Assembly (NCBI RefSeq): GCF_001905145.1
Contig: NZ_LWLB01000012.1
Coordinates: forward strand, 248,001 to 312,000
DNA from: Nocardiopsis sp. TSRI0078
GTDB lineage: Bacteria; Actinomycetota; Actinomycetes; Streptosporangiales; Streptosporangiaceae
Length of the DNA stretch: 64,000 nt
Direction: 5' to 3'
The notes beneath the pieces are model-generated. The model saw only the letters and a list, made by a program, of their open reading frames with translations, ran no database searches and had not been told where the DNA came from. Positions 9,098-17,257 of the stretch are shown piece by piece (positions within the stretch are counted from its first letter, which is position 1; each line of letters opens with the position of its first letter). Made by a program: the position numbers and the translations under genes.

Positions 9098-9613
9098 GTG
9101 GAGCACACGGGGATCCGACCGATGCGGCCGGAGGACACCTCGCATCTGGTGGAGGTGTCGCTGGCGGCGGACACGGTGTTCGCCGGGGCCGGTGTGGTCC
9201 TGCCTCCCGACGATCCCGGGGAGATGCTCGCGCACGCGGAGCGGGTCCTGGTGGCCGACGACCCGGTGGCGGGCGCCCCTGTGGTCGGCCTGGCCGCGAC
9301 CGTGACCGTGGACGGCCGCCCGCACCTGGAGCAGCTCGCCGTGCATCCCGACCACGGCAGGCGCGGGGTCGGCGGCGCCCTGCTGGAGGCGGTGTGCGCC
9401 GAGGCGGCGGCCGCCGGCCACACCAGCCTCACCCTCACCACCTTCCGTGACCTGCCGTGGAACGGCCCCTGGTACGCGGACCGGGGCTTCGCCGTCCTGC
9501 CCCGCCTGGAGTGGGGCCCCGGCCTGGAGGGGGTGTGGGAGGCCGAGGAGCGGGCGGGGATCCGGGTGCTCCCGCGCGTGGTGATGGTGCGGGACCTGTC
9601 CCCACCGGGCTGA
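9098..9613 (+). CDS. GNAT family N-acetyltransferase
   Basis: Acetyl-CoA-dependent acetyltransferase, 171 residues from the GTG at 9098. The acetyl-CoA loop motif A reads LAVHPDHGRRGVGGALLEAV (the R/Q-x-x-G-x-G/A pattern), preceded by the beta-4 strand ending HLEQ and followed by a C-terminal WYADRGF segment typical of the fold. GTG at 9098 is preferred because GGGAGG lies 4 nt upstream; an ATG at 9065 would add 11 residues with no good ribosome site. It follows lhr by about 70 bp in the same direction and may be co-transcribed. Substrate unknown. Confidence 0.85.
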   Translation: MEHTGIRPMRPEDTSHLVEVSLAADTVFAGAGVVLPPDDPGEMLAHAERVLVADDPVAGAPVVGLAATVTVDGRPHLEQLAVHPDHGRRGVGGALLEAVCAEAAAAGHTSLTLTTFRDLPWNGPWYADRGFAVLPRLEWGPGLEGVWEAEERAGIRVLPRVVMVRDLSPPG

Positions 9614-9692
9614 GGAGTACGGGCCCGGCCGTCCCGGGCCGTCGCACACCTACAATCAGACGCGCTCGCGTCCCCCCGCACCGGAGGCCTTC

Positions 9693-10493
9693 GTGCACGA
9701 TCCCGGACATGCCCCGCAGCGCCAGGCACCGGCGGAATCGAACGACGCTCCGTCCGGGGCGGCACCGCCACGGCCCGGGCACCCGCCCCGGCCCGCCGGT
9801 CCGCGGACACGGGGCCCGCTACTGGTCGGGCTCAGCCTGGTGTGCACGCTGGTGGTCGCGGCCGCCGGGCTGGCGCTGGTCCAGCGGCTGTCCCCGCCCG
9901 GCTCCGGACCCGCCACCGCGGCCTCGGCGCCCGGAAAGGCCACGGAACCGGAGCAGCCCGCGGACGCGGCGCCCACAGAACCCTCCCACGCGCCGGTGGA
10001 GTACTCCGACTTCAGCGATGACGGCGTCGTCATGCGCTACCCCCGGGAGTGGGCCACCGTGTACGTCATCGTGGACGCGACGGCCGAGGACTCCGGCGTC
10101 CTCTCCAACTACGAGTTCTGCTCTCCGAGCGGTGACCACCGGATCAGCTTCACCGTCTTCTCGCTGGAGGGCCTCCGGCCGCGCACGGCCCGCGAGTACC
10201 AGCGGGACGCGGAGACCGTGTTCCTCATGGAGGAGCCGAACGTCTCGGACTGGCGGCGGCTCGCCCTGGAGGACGACCCGTCCGCGCCGTCGGGATGGGA
10301 CGCCTCCCGCATGGAGGCGACCTACCGCGGCGGAGACTGGGCCCGGCCCGACCGGTGGATGCTGTGGAGGTACGCCCTCGCCACGGAGGAGGGCAGGGGG
10401 TACCACCTCCGGTTCGACGTTCCCGCGTCGGAGCAGGAGGAGTACGCGCCGGTCGTGGAGGAGGTCTTCGACTCCTTCGAGCTGGTGCTCTGA
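9693..10493 (+). CDS. membrane-anchored protein of unknown function
   Basis: Product of 266 residues from a GTG preceded by GGAGG at 5 nt. The first ~40 residues are Pro/Arg/Ala-rich and cytoplasmic, followed by one membrane helix (LLVGLSLVCTLVVAAAGLAL) at about 42-63, a Pro/Ala/Thr-rich linker to about 100, and an outside globular domain of ~165 residues (…EYSDFSDDGVVMRYPREW…). That domain resembles the PsbP/DcrB-like beta-rich fold found in many actinobacterial lipoproteins in its opening DGVxxxYPxxW pattern, but this is a weak resemblance and no function follows from it. It has a single Cys in the external domain. It is convergent with the ROK regulator. Confidence 0.75.
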   Translation: MHDPGHAPQRQAPAESNDAPSGAAPPRPGHPPRPAGPRTRGPLLVGLSLVCTLVVAAAGLALVQRLSPPGSGPATAASAPGKATEPEQPADAAPTEPSHAPVEYSDFSDDGVVMRYPREWATVYVIVDATAEDSGVLSNYEFCSPSGDHRISFTVFSLEGLRPRTAREYQRDAETVFLMEEPNVSDWRRLALEDDPSAPSGWDASRMEATYRGGDWARPDRWMLWRYALATEEGRGYHLRFDVPASEQEEYAPVVEEVFDSFELVL

Positions 10494-10509
10494 GGAGTCC
10501 CGCGCCGGG

Positions 10510-10529
10510 CGGCCGCTGTGCCGCGGCCG
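10510..10529. terminator. hairpin between convergent genes
   Basis: A 7-bp stem CGGCCGC (10510-10516) / GCGGCCG (10523-10529) with a 6-nt loop lies 17 bp after the stop of the upstream membrane protein gene and before the end of the ROK regulator gene. It is short and without a T tract, so the call is tentative. Confidence 0.35.
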
Positions 10530-10585
10530 GGTGAGGAGGGGCCGGGGCACAGCGATGGGAGGGCTCCCAGGGACTCCGGCGCCGG

Positions 10586-11800
10586 TCACACGGTGGAGGA
10601 GAAGACGTCCTCCCGGGCGCGTTCGAGGGCGTGCAGGAGCGCGCCGCGCACGACCGGGCTGCCCTCCACCCCGCCCAGGGCCACCTCGGTGGTGTTGGGC
10701 GCGATGCGGGCGGTGGCCTCCTGGACCCGCTCGGCGAGCTTGGCGCCGCCCGCGCGGGCGACGTCTCCGCCGAGCACCACCAGGCCGGGGTCGAGGATGA
10801 CCGTGACGGCGGCCACACCCCGGGCCAGGCGCTCGGCGAAGGCGTCCAGGAAGGCGTCCCCCCGCGAGGTCCCCGCGGCGGCGGCCGCAGCGACGACCTC
10901 GGTGACGTCGGTGCCCTCGATGCCGTACCCGGCGGCGAGCTCGACCACCTGGCCGGCCTTGACCAGGGCCTGGAAACCGTGCGGCAGTTCGCGGTTGGCG
11001 CCGAGGCGCAGGGACTCGTAGCCGCCGGACAGCCCCACGTCGGCGGGCATGGGGGCGCCGGGCACGGGCAGGTAGCCGATCTCGCCCGCGCCGCCGGAGC
11101 GCCCCCGGTGGATGCGGCCGTCGATCATGGTGGACATGCCGACACCGCCGTTGGCGCTGAGCCAGATGAGGACGAACTCGGCCACGCCCGCGGCGGCGCC
11201 CTCGGAGTGCTCGGCCAGGGCGGCCAGGTTGACGTCGTTCTCGATCACGACCGAGCGCTTGAGGTCGGCGCGCAGGGCCTCCAGGACGCCCTCGTGCCAG
11301 GACATCAGGTCGAAGGAGAAGCGGATGTCGCCGGTGCGGGGGTCGACGACGCCCGGGGTGCCGATGACGCAGGCGCGGACCTTGCCCAGGGGGACCCCGG
11401 CGGTGTCGGCCAGGCGCATCACCGCGGTGTGCACGAGCGCGACGGGGTCGTCGGAGGCGCGGGGGTCGACGGTGACGTCGCTGATGATCCTGCCCGTGAT
11501 GTCGGCGATCGTCGCGGTCACCCGCTGCGCGCTCACGTCCAGGGCCGCGACGTAGGCGCTCTCGGGCACCACCGCGTACAGGGCGGCGTTGGGCCCCCTC
11601 CCTCCCGCCTGGCTGCCCACCACTCGCACCAGGTCCCGCTCCTCCAGCCGCGCCAGCAACTGGGATGCGGTCACCTTGGACAGACCGGTCCTCGTTCCCA
11701 GCTGCGTCCTGGTCAAGGGCCCCGCGGACAGCAGTAGTTCCAGCGCCGCGCGATCATTGAGCTGGCGTAGCAGCCGGGGCGTCCCTGGACGTTGAGACAT
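10586..11800 (-). CDS. ROK family transcriptional regulator of sugar uptake
   Basis: Repressor of 404 residues. N-terminal winged helix (about 10-75: LNDRAALELLLSAGPLTRTQ and TGLSKVTASQLLARLEERDLV) is followed by a ROK sugar-binding/kinase-like domain with the signature region VIENDVNLAALAEHSEG and SANGGVGMSTMIDGRIHRG. ROK repressors such as NagC, XylR and Mlc-type proteins are released from DNA by a sugar or sugar phosphate. The zinc-binding CxCGxxGC cluster of many ROK proteins is absent here, as in a number of actinobacterial members. It is divergent from the sugar ABC operon starting at 12056, and a matching operator lies just upstream of its own start, so it should control both. Ligand probably N-acetylglucosamine or a derivative, judged from the NagZ-like gene in the operon. 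Confidence 0.88.
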   Translation of the reverse strand: MSQRPGTPRLLRQLNDRAALELLLSAGPLTRTQLGTRTGLSKVTASQLLARLEERDLVRVVGSQAGGRGPNAALYAVVPESAYVAALDVSAQRVTATIADITGRIISDVTVDPRASDDPVALVHTAVMRLADTAGVPLGKVRACVIGTPGVVDPRTGDIRFSFDLMSWHEGVLEALRADLKRSVVIENDVNLAALAEHSEGAAAGVAEFVLIWLSANGGVGMSTMIDGRIHRGRSGGAGEIGYLPVPGAPMPADVGLSGGYESLRLGANRELPHGFQALVKAGQVVELAAGYGIEGTDVTEVVAAAAAAGTSRGDAFLDAFAERLARGVAAVTVILDPGLVVLGGDVARAGGAKLAERVQEATARIAPNTTEVALGGVEGSPVVRGALLHALERAREDVFSSTV

Positions 11801-11828
11801 AACCGTGACACCTCACCCTGTTTTTATT

Positions 11829-11841
11829 AGGAAAGTTTCCT
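11829..11841. promoter_or_regulatory. ROK-type operator
   Basis: AGGAAAGTTTCCT is a perfect inverted repeat with 6-bp arms around one central base, set in a conspicuous AT-rich patch (11820-11850) in otherwise GC-rich DNA. Actinobacterial ROK repressors bind sites of the type TTAGGAAA-N-TTTCCTAA. It lies 29 bp upstream of the regulator start and 215 bp upstream of the binding-protein gene, the only such site in the divergent intergenic region. Confidence 0.75.
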
Positions 11842-12055
11842 GTTAATTTAGCTCACAACCTCACAGGAGGTCACGTCCTGGCAGGCCCGCTTTCCGGGCC
11901 CTTCCGGTACCCGCGCCGGCGGGGCGGCCAACGTGCTATCCCAGCACAACCCCCACGAAGACGTCGAGTCGCGGGGTGGTCCCTCGATCATCCCAGGTCG
12001 ATTCGAGCACAGGCGTCGAACCCCAGCGCGCCGTGCGAAGGGAGAAGAGGTACAC

Positions 12056-13333
12056 ATGAGGTTCCCCAAGATCGCCGCGGCCACGGCCGTGGTCCTGCTC
12101 GCCGCGGCATGCGGCGGCAACTCCGAATCCGGCGGCGGCGGTGAGGCCGACAGCCTGACCGTCTGGGTCATGGGCACCTCCCAGGAGCCCCTCGTCAAGT
12201 ACTTCGAGGACACCGAGGCGCGTTTCCAGGAGACCCACCCGGGCGTCTCCGTCGAGGTGGAGTTCATCCCGTGGCCCGACGCGCAGGAGTCCATCACCAA
12301 CGCCCTCGCCGGCGGTGACGCCCCCGACGTCCTGGAGGTCGGCAACGACCAGGTCTCGAACTGGGCCGCTCAGGGCGCCCTGCTGGACATCACCGAGCAG
12401 GTCGAGAACTGGGACGCCGCCGCGGGCATCGACGAGAAGGCCCTGGAGTACGGCACCTACGAGGGCGTCCAGTACGGCGTTCCGTGGTTCTCGGGCGTGC
12501 GCACCCTGTACTACCGCGCGGACTGGCTGGAGGAGCTCGGCCACGAGCCGCCGAAGACCTGGGACGAGCTGGTCGAGGTCGCCGAGGCCATCGAGGACGA
12601 GCAGGGCGTCCCCGGCTTCGCCGCGCCGACCGACTTCACCAACGGCATCGCCAGCTTCATCTGGAGCAACGGCGGCGAGATCGCGGAGCAGAACGGCGAC
12701 GAGTGGGAGGGCAGGCTCACCGACCCCGCCACCGTCGAGGCCATCGAGTTCTACGCGAGCCTGACCACCGACGGGATCTCCCCCCAGGACTACGTCGGAC
12801 AGAACGAGCTCATCGCCCTGGCCGACATGGCCAACAGCGAGCTGGGCATGTACATCGACGGCGGCTGGGCGATCGGCTCCATGGAGGAGCAGGCCGCCGA
12901 CCCGTCCGTCGTCGAGAACATCGCCGCCGCGCCGATCCCCGGCGCCGACGGCATCGCCCCGGCCTTCGCGGGCGGCTCCGCCCTGACGGTGTTCACCACC
13001 ACCGAGCACCCGGACCTGGCCTTCGACCTGCTGACCGTCCTCGGTGACGAGGAGGGCGGCAAGGGCTACGCCGACGTCGCGGGCTTCTTCCCGGCCTACC
13101 CGCACCTGCTGGAGAGCGACGAGTACCAGGAGGACCCGGACCGCGCCGCCGCCGCCACGCAGATGCAGAACACCCGGTTCTTCCCGACCACCCCGCGCTG
13201 GACCGCGGCCGACCAGGACAGCAAGATCCTGCCGGGAGCCGTCCTGGAGATCGTGCAGGGCGGTGACCCCGAGAAGGTCCTGGAGGCGGCCAACGAGGAG
13301 CTCACCTCGATCCTCAACGAGCCGGTCGAGTAG
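12056..13333 (+). CDS. sugar ABC transporter substrate-binding lipoprotein (family 1)
   Basis: Extracytoplasmic binding protein, 425 residues, that captures a sugar for the two permeases encoded next. The N terminus MRFPKIAAATAVVLLAAACGG is a lipoprotein signal peptide with the lipidated Cys at residue 19. The mature protein shows the family features SLTVWVMGTSQEPLVKYFED, WPDAQESITNALAGGDAPDV and the aromatic-rich YGVPWFSGVRTLYYRADW. ATG 12056 is chosen for its AGAGG site 5 nt upstream and because the signal peptide begins there; an upstream in-frame extension is non-coding. Followed by a strong hairpin before the permease genes, so its mRNA is probably more abundant than theirs. Context suggests an amino sugar, chitobiose or muropeptide as ligand; this is inferred from the GH3 gene only. 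Confidence 0.92.
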   Translation: MRFPKIAAATAVVLLAAACGGNSESGGGGEADSLTVWVMGTSQEPLVKYFEDTEARFQETHPGVSVEVEFIPWPDAQESITNALAGGDAPDVLEVGNDQVSNWAAQGALLDITEQVENWDAAAGIDEKALEYGTYEGVQYGVPWFSGVRTLYYRADWLEELGHEPPKTWDELVEVAEAIEDEQGVPGFAAPTDFTNGIASFIWSNGGEIAEQNGDEWEGRLTDPATVEAIEFYASLTTDGISPQDYVGQNELIALADMANSELGMYIDGGWAIGSMEEQAADPSVVENIAAAPIPGADGIAPAFAGGSALTVFTTTEHPDLAFDLLTVLGDEEGGKGYADVAGFFPAYPHLLESDEYQEDPDRAAAATQMQNTRFFPTTPRWTAADQDSKILPGAVLEIVQGGDPEKVLEAANEELTSILNEPVE

Positions 13334-13363
13334 CCGGAACCGACTCACTGTGCAGAGCTGCGC

Positions 13364-13395
13364 GCGGGCGGGACCCGCATCCGGGTCCCGCCCGC
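13364..13395 (+). promoter_or_regulatory. intercistronic hairpin between binding protein and permease genes
   Basis: A perfect 14-bp stem (GCGGGCGGGACCCG at 13364-13377 with its complement at 13382-13395) closes on the 4-nt loop CATC, in the 94-bp gap of an otherwise tightly packed operon. Such stem-loops after the binding-protein gene commonly cause partial termination or protect the upstream mRNA, giving excess binding protein over membrane components. Confidence 0.65.
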
Positions 13396-13427
13396 CGCGC
13401 CCGGCCCACGCCTCGATTGAGAAGACC

Positions 13428-14420
13428 ATGCCACGAACCGTCGAACCAGCGGCCGAACACGAGGCCGAGAGGCCCGTCAGGGCCCCCGCGGCCGAACCCG
13501 CGCCGCACCGCCGCAAGCTCCCCACCCCGTACCTGCTCATCGCCCCGGCCCTGATCCTGCTCGCGGTCGTGCTGCTGTGGCCGATCGTGCAGATGGTGTG
13601 GTACTCGCTCACCAGTTTCACCACCCGCAACCTCCTGCCGAACCAGCCCGGCCCCGCCTGGAACGGCTTCGCCCACTACCAGACGCTGCTGACCGACCCC
13701 GAGTTCTGGACGATCCTGCGCAACACGGTCCTGGTCTGCGTGCTGATGGTCGGCATCACGATGGTGCTGGGCACCCTCGTGGGACTACTGCTGCACAAGC
13801 TCCCCCAGTGGTTCTCGGCGTTCGTGTCCCTCGGCATGATGCTCGCCTGGGCCACCCCGGCGCTGAGCGCCTCGCTGGTCTTCCGCTGGCTGTTCCTGCC
13901 CGAGCGGGGGCTGGTCAACGTCGTCCTGGACCGGCTGCCCGACTGGCTGGTGGGCAGCGGGTGGCTGGAGTACAACTGGTTCCTCGAACCGGGCTCGCTG
14001 TTCTTCATCCTCGTCACGGTGATCGTCTGGCAGTCCTTCCCCTTCGTCTCCGTCTCCGTCCTCGCCGGACTCAAGAGCATCCCGCACGAGCTGTACGAGG
14101 CCGCGAGGATGGACGGCGCCAGTGCCTGGAAGGCCTTCTGGAACGTCACGTTCCCCATGCTGCGTCCGCTGTTCGCCCTGCTCCTGGTCCTGCAGATCAT
14201 CTGGGACCTGCGGGTGTTCACCCAGCTGTACATCCTGGCCAACAGCTTCCAGAACAAGGACGTCTACCTGCTCTCGTACTACATCTACCAGCAGGGATTC
14301 AGCGCCAGCCCGGCCAACTACGGCATGGGCTCGGCGATCGCGGTGGTCATGACCGTGATGATCCTCGCGGTCACCGCGTACTACCTGCGCATCATGATCC
14401 GCCAGGGGGAGACCCGATGA
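13428..14420 (+). CDS. sugar ABC transporter permease (MalF type)
   Basis: Integral membrane subunit of 330 residues. After a hydrophilic N terminus of about 45 residues there are six predicted membrane helices (first: YLLIAPALILLAVVLLWPIV). The EAA loop that docks the ATPase is present as ELYEAARMDGASAWKAFWNVTFPML. The ATG at 13428 is used; earlier in-frame codons belong to no conserved sequence. Its stop overlaps the start of the next permease as ATGA, indicating translational coupling. Acts with the lipoprotein encoded upstream. Confidence 0.92.
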   Translation: MPRTVEPAAEHEAERPVRAPAAEPAPHRRKLPTPYLLIAPALILLAVVLLWPIVQMVWYSLTSFTTRNLLPNQPGPAWNGFAHYQTLLTDPEFWTILRNTVLVCVLMVGITMVLGTLVGLLLHKLPQWFSAFVSLGMMLAWATPALSASLVFRWLFLPERGLVNVVLDRLPDWLVGSGWLEYNWFLEPGSLFFILVTVIVWQSFPFVSVSVLAGLKSIPHELYEAARMDGASAWKAFWNVTFPMLRPLFALLLVLQIIWDLRVFTQLYILANSFQNKDVYLLSYYIYQQGFSASPANYGMGSAIAVVMTVMILAVTAYYLRIMIRQGETR

Positions 14421-15385
14421 CCGCGATCGACAACACCACCGGCCCCGCCGCCGTCCGTGAACGCGCCGGGGGCTCCGGCAGCGGCGGGGCGGACCGCTCC
14501 GGACGCGTCTACCGCCGCAGCCCGCTGCACCGCCTGCGCCCGGCACCGCTGTACCTGGCCGGTATCGCGGTGTTCCTGTTCTCCGTCTTCCCGGTCTACT
14601 GGATGGTCGTCACGGCCTTCAAGCCGGTGGGCGAGATCTTCACCCGCGACCAGACCGTCTTCCCGGACGCGCCGACGCTGGAGCACTTCGACAGGGTGCT
14701 CAACGGCCAGCTGATCCCGGGCGTGAACTTCTGGCAGTTCCTCGGCAACAGCCTGTTCGTCACCGTCGCCGCCGTGGCCATGGGGGCGTTCCTGTCGCTG
14801 CTGGCCGCCGTGGCCGTGGCCCGGTTCCGCTTCCGGCTGCGTACCACCTTCATCATCCTGCTGATGGTGATCCAGATGGTGCCGATGGAGGCGATGATCA
14901 TCTCGATCTTCATCAACTTCCGCCAGCTGTCCGACGTGAGCGGCGTGCAGCTGCTCGGCAACCTGTCGGGCCTGCTCATCGTGTACACGGCCGTGTCCCT
15001 GCCGATCACCATCATGATGCTGCGGGGCTTCGTCGCCGCGGTGCCCAAGGAGCTGGAGGAGGCCGCGGCCATCGACGGCGCCGGCCCCTGGACCGTCTTC
15101 TGGCGCATCCTGATGCCGCTGGTCGCGCCGGGCCTGGTCGCGGCGAGCATCTTCGCCTTCATCACCGCCTGGAACGAGTTCATCGTCGCCCTGACGTTCC
15201 TGGGCCGCAGCACGGACAGCTACACGCTGCCGCTGACCCTGTCCTACTACTTCGGCCGCTTCGGCACCGAGTGGGGACCGATCATGGCGGCCTCCACCCT
15301 GCTGACCATCCCCGTGATGCTCTTCTTCCTGTTCGTCCAGCGGCGCATGGTCTCCGGCCTGACCATGGGCGCTGTCAAGGGCTGA
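14417..15385 (+). CDS. sugar ABC transporter permease (MalG type)
   Basis: Second membrane subunit, 322 residues, with a hydrophilic N terminus rich in Gly/Arg followed by six predicted helices (first: LYLAGIAVFLFSVFPVYWMV). EAA motif: ELEEAAAIDGAGPWTVFWRILMPL, with the conserved Gly. Overlaps the preceding permease by 4 bp (ATGA). No ATPase gene is encoded anywhere in this locus; actinobacterial CUT1 importers usually share one ATPase (MsiK type) encoded elsewhere, so that is the likely energy source. Followed by a strong hairpin before the GH3 gene. Confidence 0.92.
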   Translation: MTAIDNTTGPAAVRERAGGSGSGGADRSGRVYRRSPLHRLRPAPLYLAGIAVFLFSVFPVYWMVVTAFKPVGEIFTRDQTVFPDAPTLEHFDRVLNGQLIPGVNFWQFLGNSLFVTVAAVAMGAFLSLLAAVAVARFRFRLRTTFIILLMVIQMVPMEAMIISIFINFRQLSDVSGVQLLGNLSGLLIVYTAVSLPITIMMLRGFVAAVPKELEEAAAIDGAGPWTVFWRILMPLVAPGLVAASIFAFITAWNEFIVALTFLGRSTDSYTLPLTLSYYFGRFGTEWGPIMAASTLLTIPVMLFFLFVQRRMVSGLTMGAVKG

Positions 15386-15400
15386 CCGCCCCTCCTTCCG

Positions 15401-15440
15401 GGGGCGGGTCCCGCGCCAGAGGCGCCGCGGGACCCGCCCC
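15401..15440 (+). terminator. strong hairpin between permease and GH3 genes
   Basis: A perfect 15-bp stem, GGGGCGGGTCCCGCG (15401-15415) with its complement at 15426-15440, and a 10-nt loop. It follows the permease stop by 15 bp. It could end the transporter transcript or act as a partial terminator ahead of the GH3 gene, which has its own good ribosome site. Confidence 0.65.
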
Positions 15441-15529
15441 GGGCACGCACGCCCCCGACACGTACCCGCTCCCACGCCACCCGTCTGCCCCTCCCCGGGC
15501 ACCCCTTCGCTCACCGAACGGAGTCCGTC

Positions 15530-17014
15530 ATGCCGTACGACCCGACCCTGGCGCGCCTGGCCAACGCCACGCTGCTGGTGCCCTTCGAGTCCTACCAAGC
15601 CCCGCGCTGGGTCCTGGATGGTCTGGCGGACGGCATCGCCGGTGTCTGCCTGTTCCACAACAACCTCGACGGTCCGGACCAGGTGACCGCGCTGAACGCC
15701 TCCCTCTCCGAGGCCGCCGACACCCCCCTGATCTCCCTCGACGAGGAGGGCGGCGACGTCACCCGCATCGGCCAGGCGCGGGGCAGCGACTACCCCGGCA
15801 ACGCCGCGCTGGGCGCGGTGGACGACCCCGCCCTGACCCGGGCCACCCTGCGCTCCCTGGGCGGGCGCCTGGCCGAGCTGGGCTTCAACCTGGACCTGGC
15901 CCCGTCGGTGGACGTCAACGTCGCCGACGACAACCCGGTGATCGGCACCCGCTCCTTCGGCTCCGACGCCGAACTGGTGGCCCGCCACGCGGCCGCGGCC
16001 GTACTGGGACTGCAGGAGTCGGGCGTGGCCGCGTGCGCCAAGCACTTCCCCGGACACGGCGCCACCTCCCAGGACTCCCACCACGTGCTGCCGCGCGTGG
16101 AGGCCGACGCCGACCTGCTGCGGCGCCGCGAGCTGCTGCCGTTCCGGGCGGCGGTGGAGGCGGGGGTCCGGTCGATCCTGACCGCGCACATCGAGATGCC
16201 CGGGCTCGGCGGTGACGGCCCGGCCACGCTCACCCCGCACATCCTCAACGACCTGCTCCGCGGTGAGCTGGGCTTCACCGGCACCGTGGTCAGCGACGCC
16301 ATGGACATGCAGGGCGTCAGCGGCCGGATCGGCATCCCCGAGGCCAGCGTGCGCGCGGTGGCCTCGGGGGTGGACCTGCTGTGCCTGGGCAGGTTCGTCT
16401 ACGCCGACCAGGTCGAACTGGTCCGCACCGCCCTGGTGGACGCGGTCCGCGAGGGCCGCCTGTCCGGGGAGCGCCTGGAGGAGGCGGCCGCGCGCAACGC
16501 CGAGCTGCGCGCCTGGATCCGGGAGTCGGCCTCCCGGCGCGCCGCCGCCCCCGAGGCCGACGGCGTGGGCCTGGCCGGCGCCCGCCGCGCGGTGCTCGTG
16601 GACGGCGACCTGCCGCCGCTGAGGGACCCGTACGTGGTGGAGGTGGACGCTCCCTCGGGCATGGCGGTGGGCGAGGTCCCGTGGGGGCTGGGCCCCTGGT
16701 TCCCCGACGTCGAGCGGGTCTCCCCCGAGGAGGCGCACGCCGAGCGGCTGGCGGCCGACTCCCGGGGCCGCGACCTGGTCGTGGTGGTGCGCGACGCGCA
16801 CCGCTACCCCGGCGCCCAGGCTCTGGTGAACCGCCTGCTCAGCGTCCGCCCCGAGGCCGTGGTGGTGGAGATGGGCCTGCCCATCTGGCGCCCCGGGTGC
16901 CGCGCCCACGTGAGCACCTACGGCGCCGCACACGTGAACGGCCTGAGCGCGGCCGAGCTGCTGGGGGGCGCGGTGGGCGCCCCCTCCCCCTCTCCCTCCC
17001 CCGGCAGGAGCTGA
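15530..17014 (+). CDS. glycoside hydrolase family 3, NagZ-like beta-N-acetylglucosaminidase
   Basis: Cytoplasmic GH3 enzyme of 494 residues without signal peptide, predicted to release N-acetylglucosamine from imported disaccharides or cell-wall fragments. The NagZ-type loop KHFPGHG (171-177) with the downstream Asp-Ser-His pair (D182, H184) gives the Asp/His general acid-base dyad specific to beta-N-acetylglucosaminidases of this family, and the nucleophile is Asp256 in VVSDAMDM. Residues after ~330 form a C-terminal domain that ends in a Pro/Ser run. ATG 15530 has ACGGAG 6 nt upstream. Being at the end of the ROK-controlled sugar locus, it points to chito-oligosaccharide or muropeptide scavenging. 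A phosphorolytic activity, reported for some GH3 N-acetylglucosaminidases, cannot be excluded. Confidence 0.88.
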   Translation: MPYDPTLARLANATLLVPFESYQAPRWVLDGLADGIAGVCLFHNNLDGPDQVTALNASLSEAADTPLISLDEEGGDVTRIGQARGSDYPGNAALGAVDDPALTRATLRSLGGRLAELGFNLDLAPSVDVNVADDNPVIGTRSFGSDAELVARHAAAAVLGLQESGVAACAKHFPGHGATSQDSHHVLPRVEADADLLRRRELLPFRAAVEAGVRSILTAHIEMPGLGGDGPATLTPHILNDLLRGELGFTGTVVSDAMDMQGVSGRIGIPEASVRAVASGVDLLCLGRFVYADQVELVRTALVDAVREGRLSGERLEEAAARNAELRAWIRESASRRAAAPEADGVGLAGARRAVLVDGDLPPLRDPYVVEVDAPSGMAVGEVPWGLGPWFPDVERVSPEEAHAERLAADSRGRDLVVVVRDAHRYPGAQALVNRLLSVRPEAVVVEMGLPIWRPGCRAHVSTYGAAHVNGLSAAELLGGAVGAPSPSPSPGRS

Positions 17015-17036
17015 CCCCCCTCCCCCGGGCACGGGA

Positions 17037-17075
17037 GCCGCGGGGCCCGTCCCGGGCGGGCACGGGCCCCGCGGC
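17037..17075 (+). terminator. terminator hairpin after the GH3 gene
   Basis: Perfect 14-bp stem GCCGCGGGGCCCGT (17037-17050) with its complement at 17062-17075 and an 11-nt loop, 22 bp after the GH3 stop codon. It separates the sugar locus from the Rrf2 gene. Confidence 0.65.
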
Positions 17076-17245
17076 CGTCACGTCCCCGACGGACGGAGGG
17101 GGACGCGTCGGCGCGGGCGGGCCCGGGACGGAAACGTCACCGATGTCCCCGAAACCCGGTCGGAGAAGTACCCTTACCCTGAAGCACTCCGGCCGTCGGC
17201 ACACCTGATCGGCGCCCGGTGCCCCATTCGCCCTTCTAACCACGG

Positions 17246-17251
17246 CATAAT
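17246..17251 (+). promoter_or_regulatory. -10 element for a leaderless Rrf2 mRNA
   Basis: CATAAT lies 6 nt upstream of the ATG at 17258, in an AT-richer patch. No Shine-Dalgarno sequence precedes the ATG, so the transcript probably begins at the start codon. No convincing -35 is visible. Confidence 0.5.
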
Positions 17252-17257
17252 CACAGC

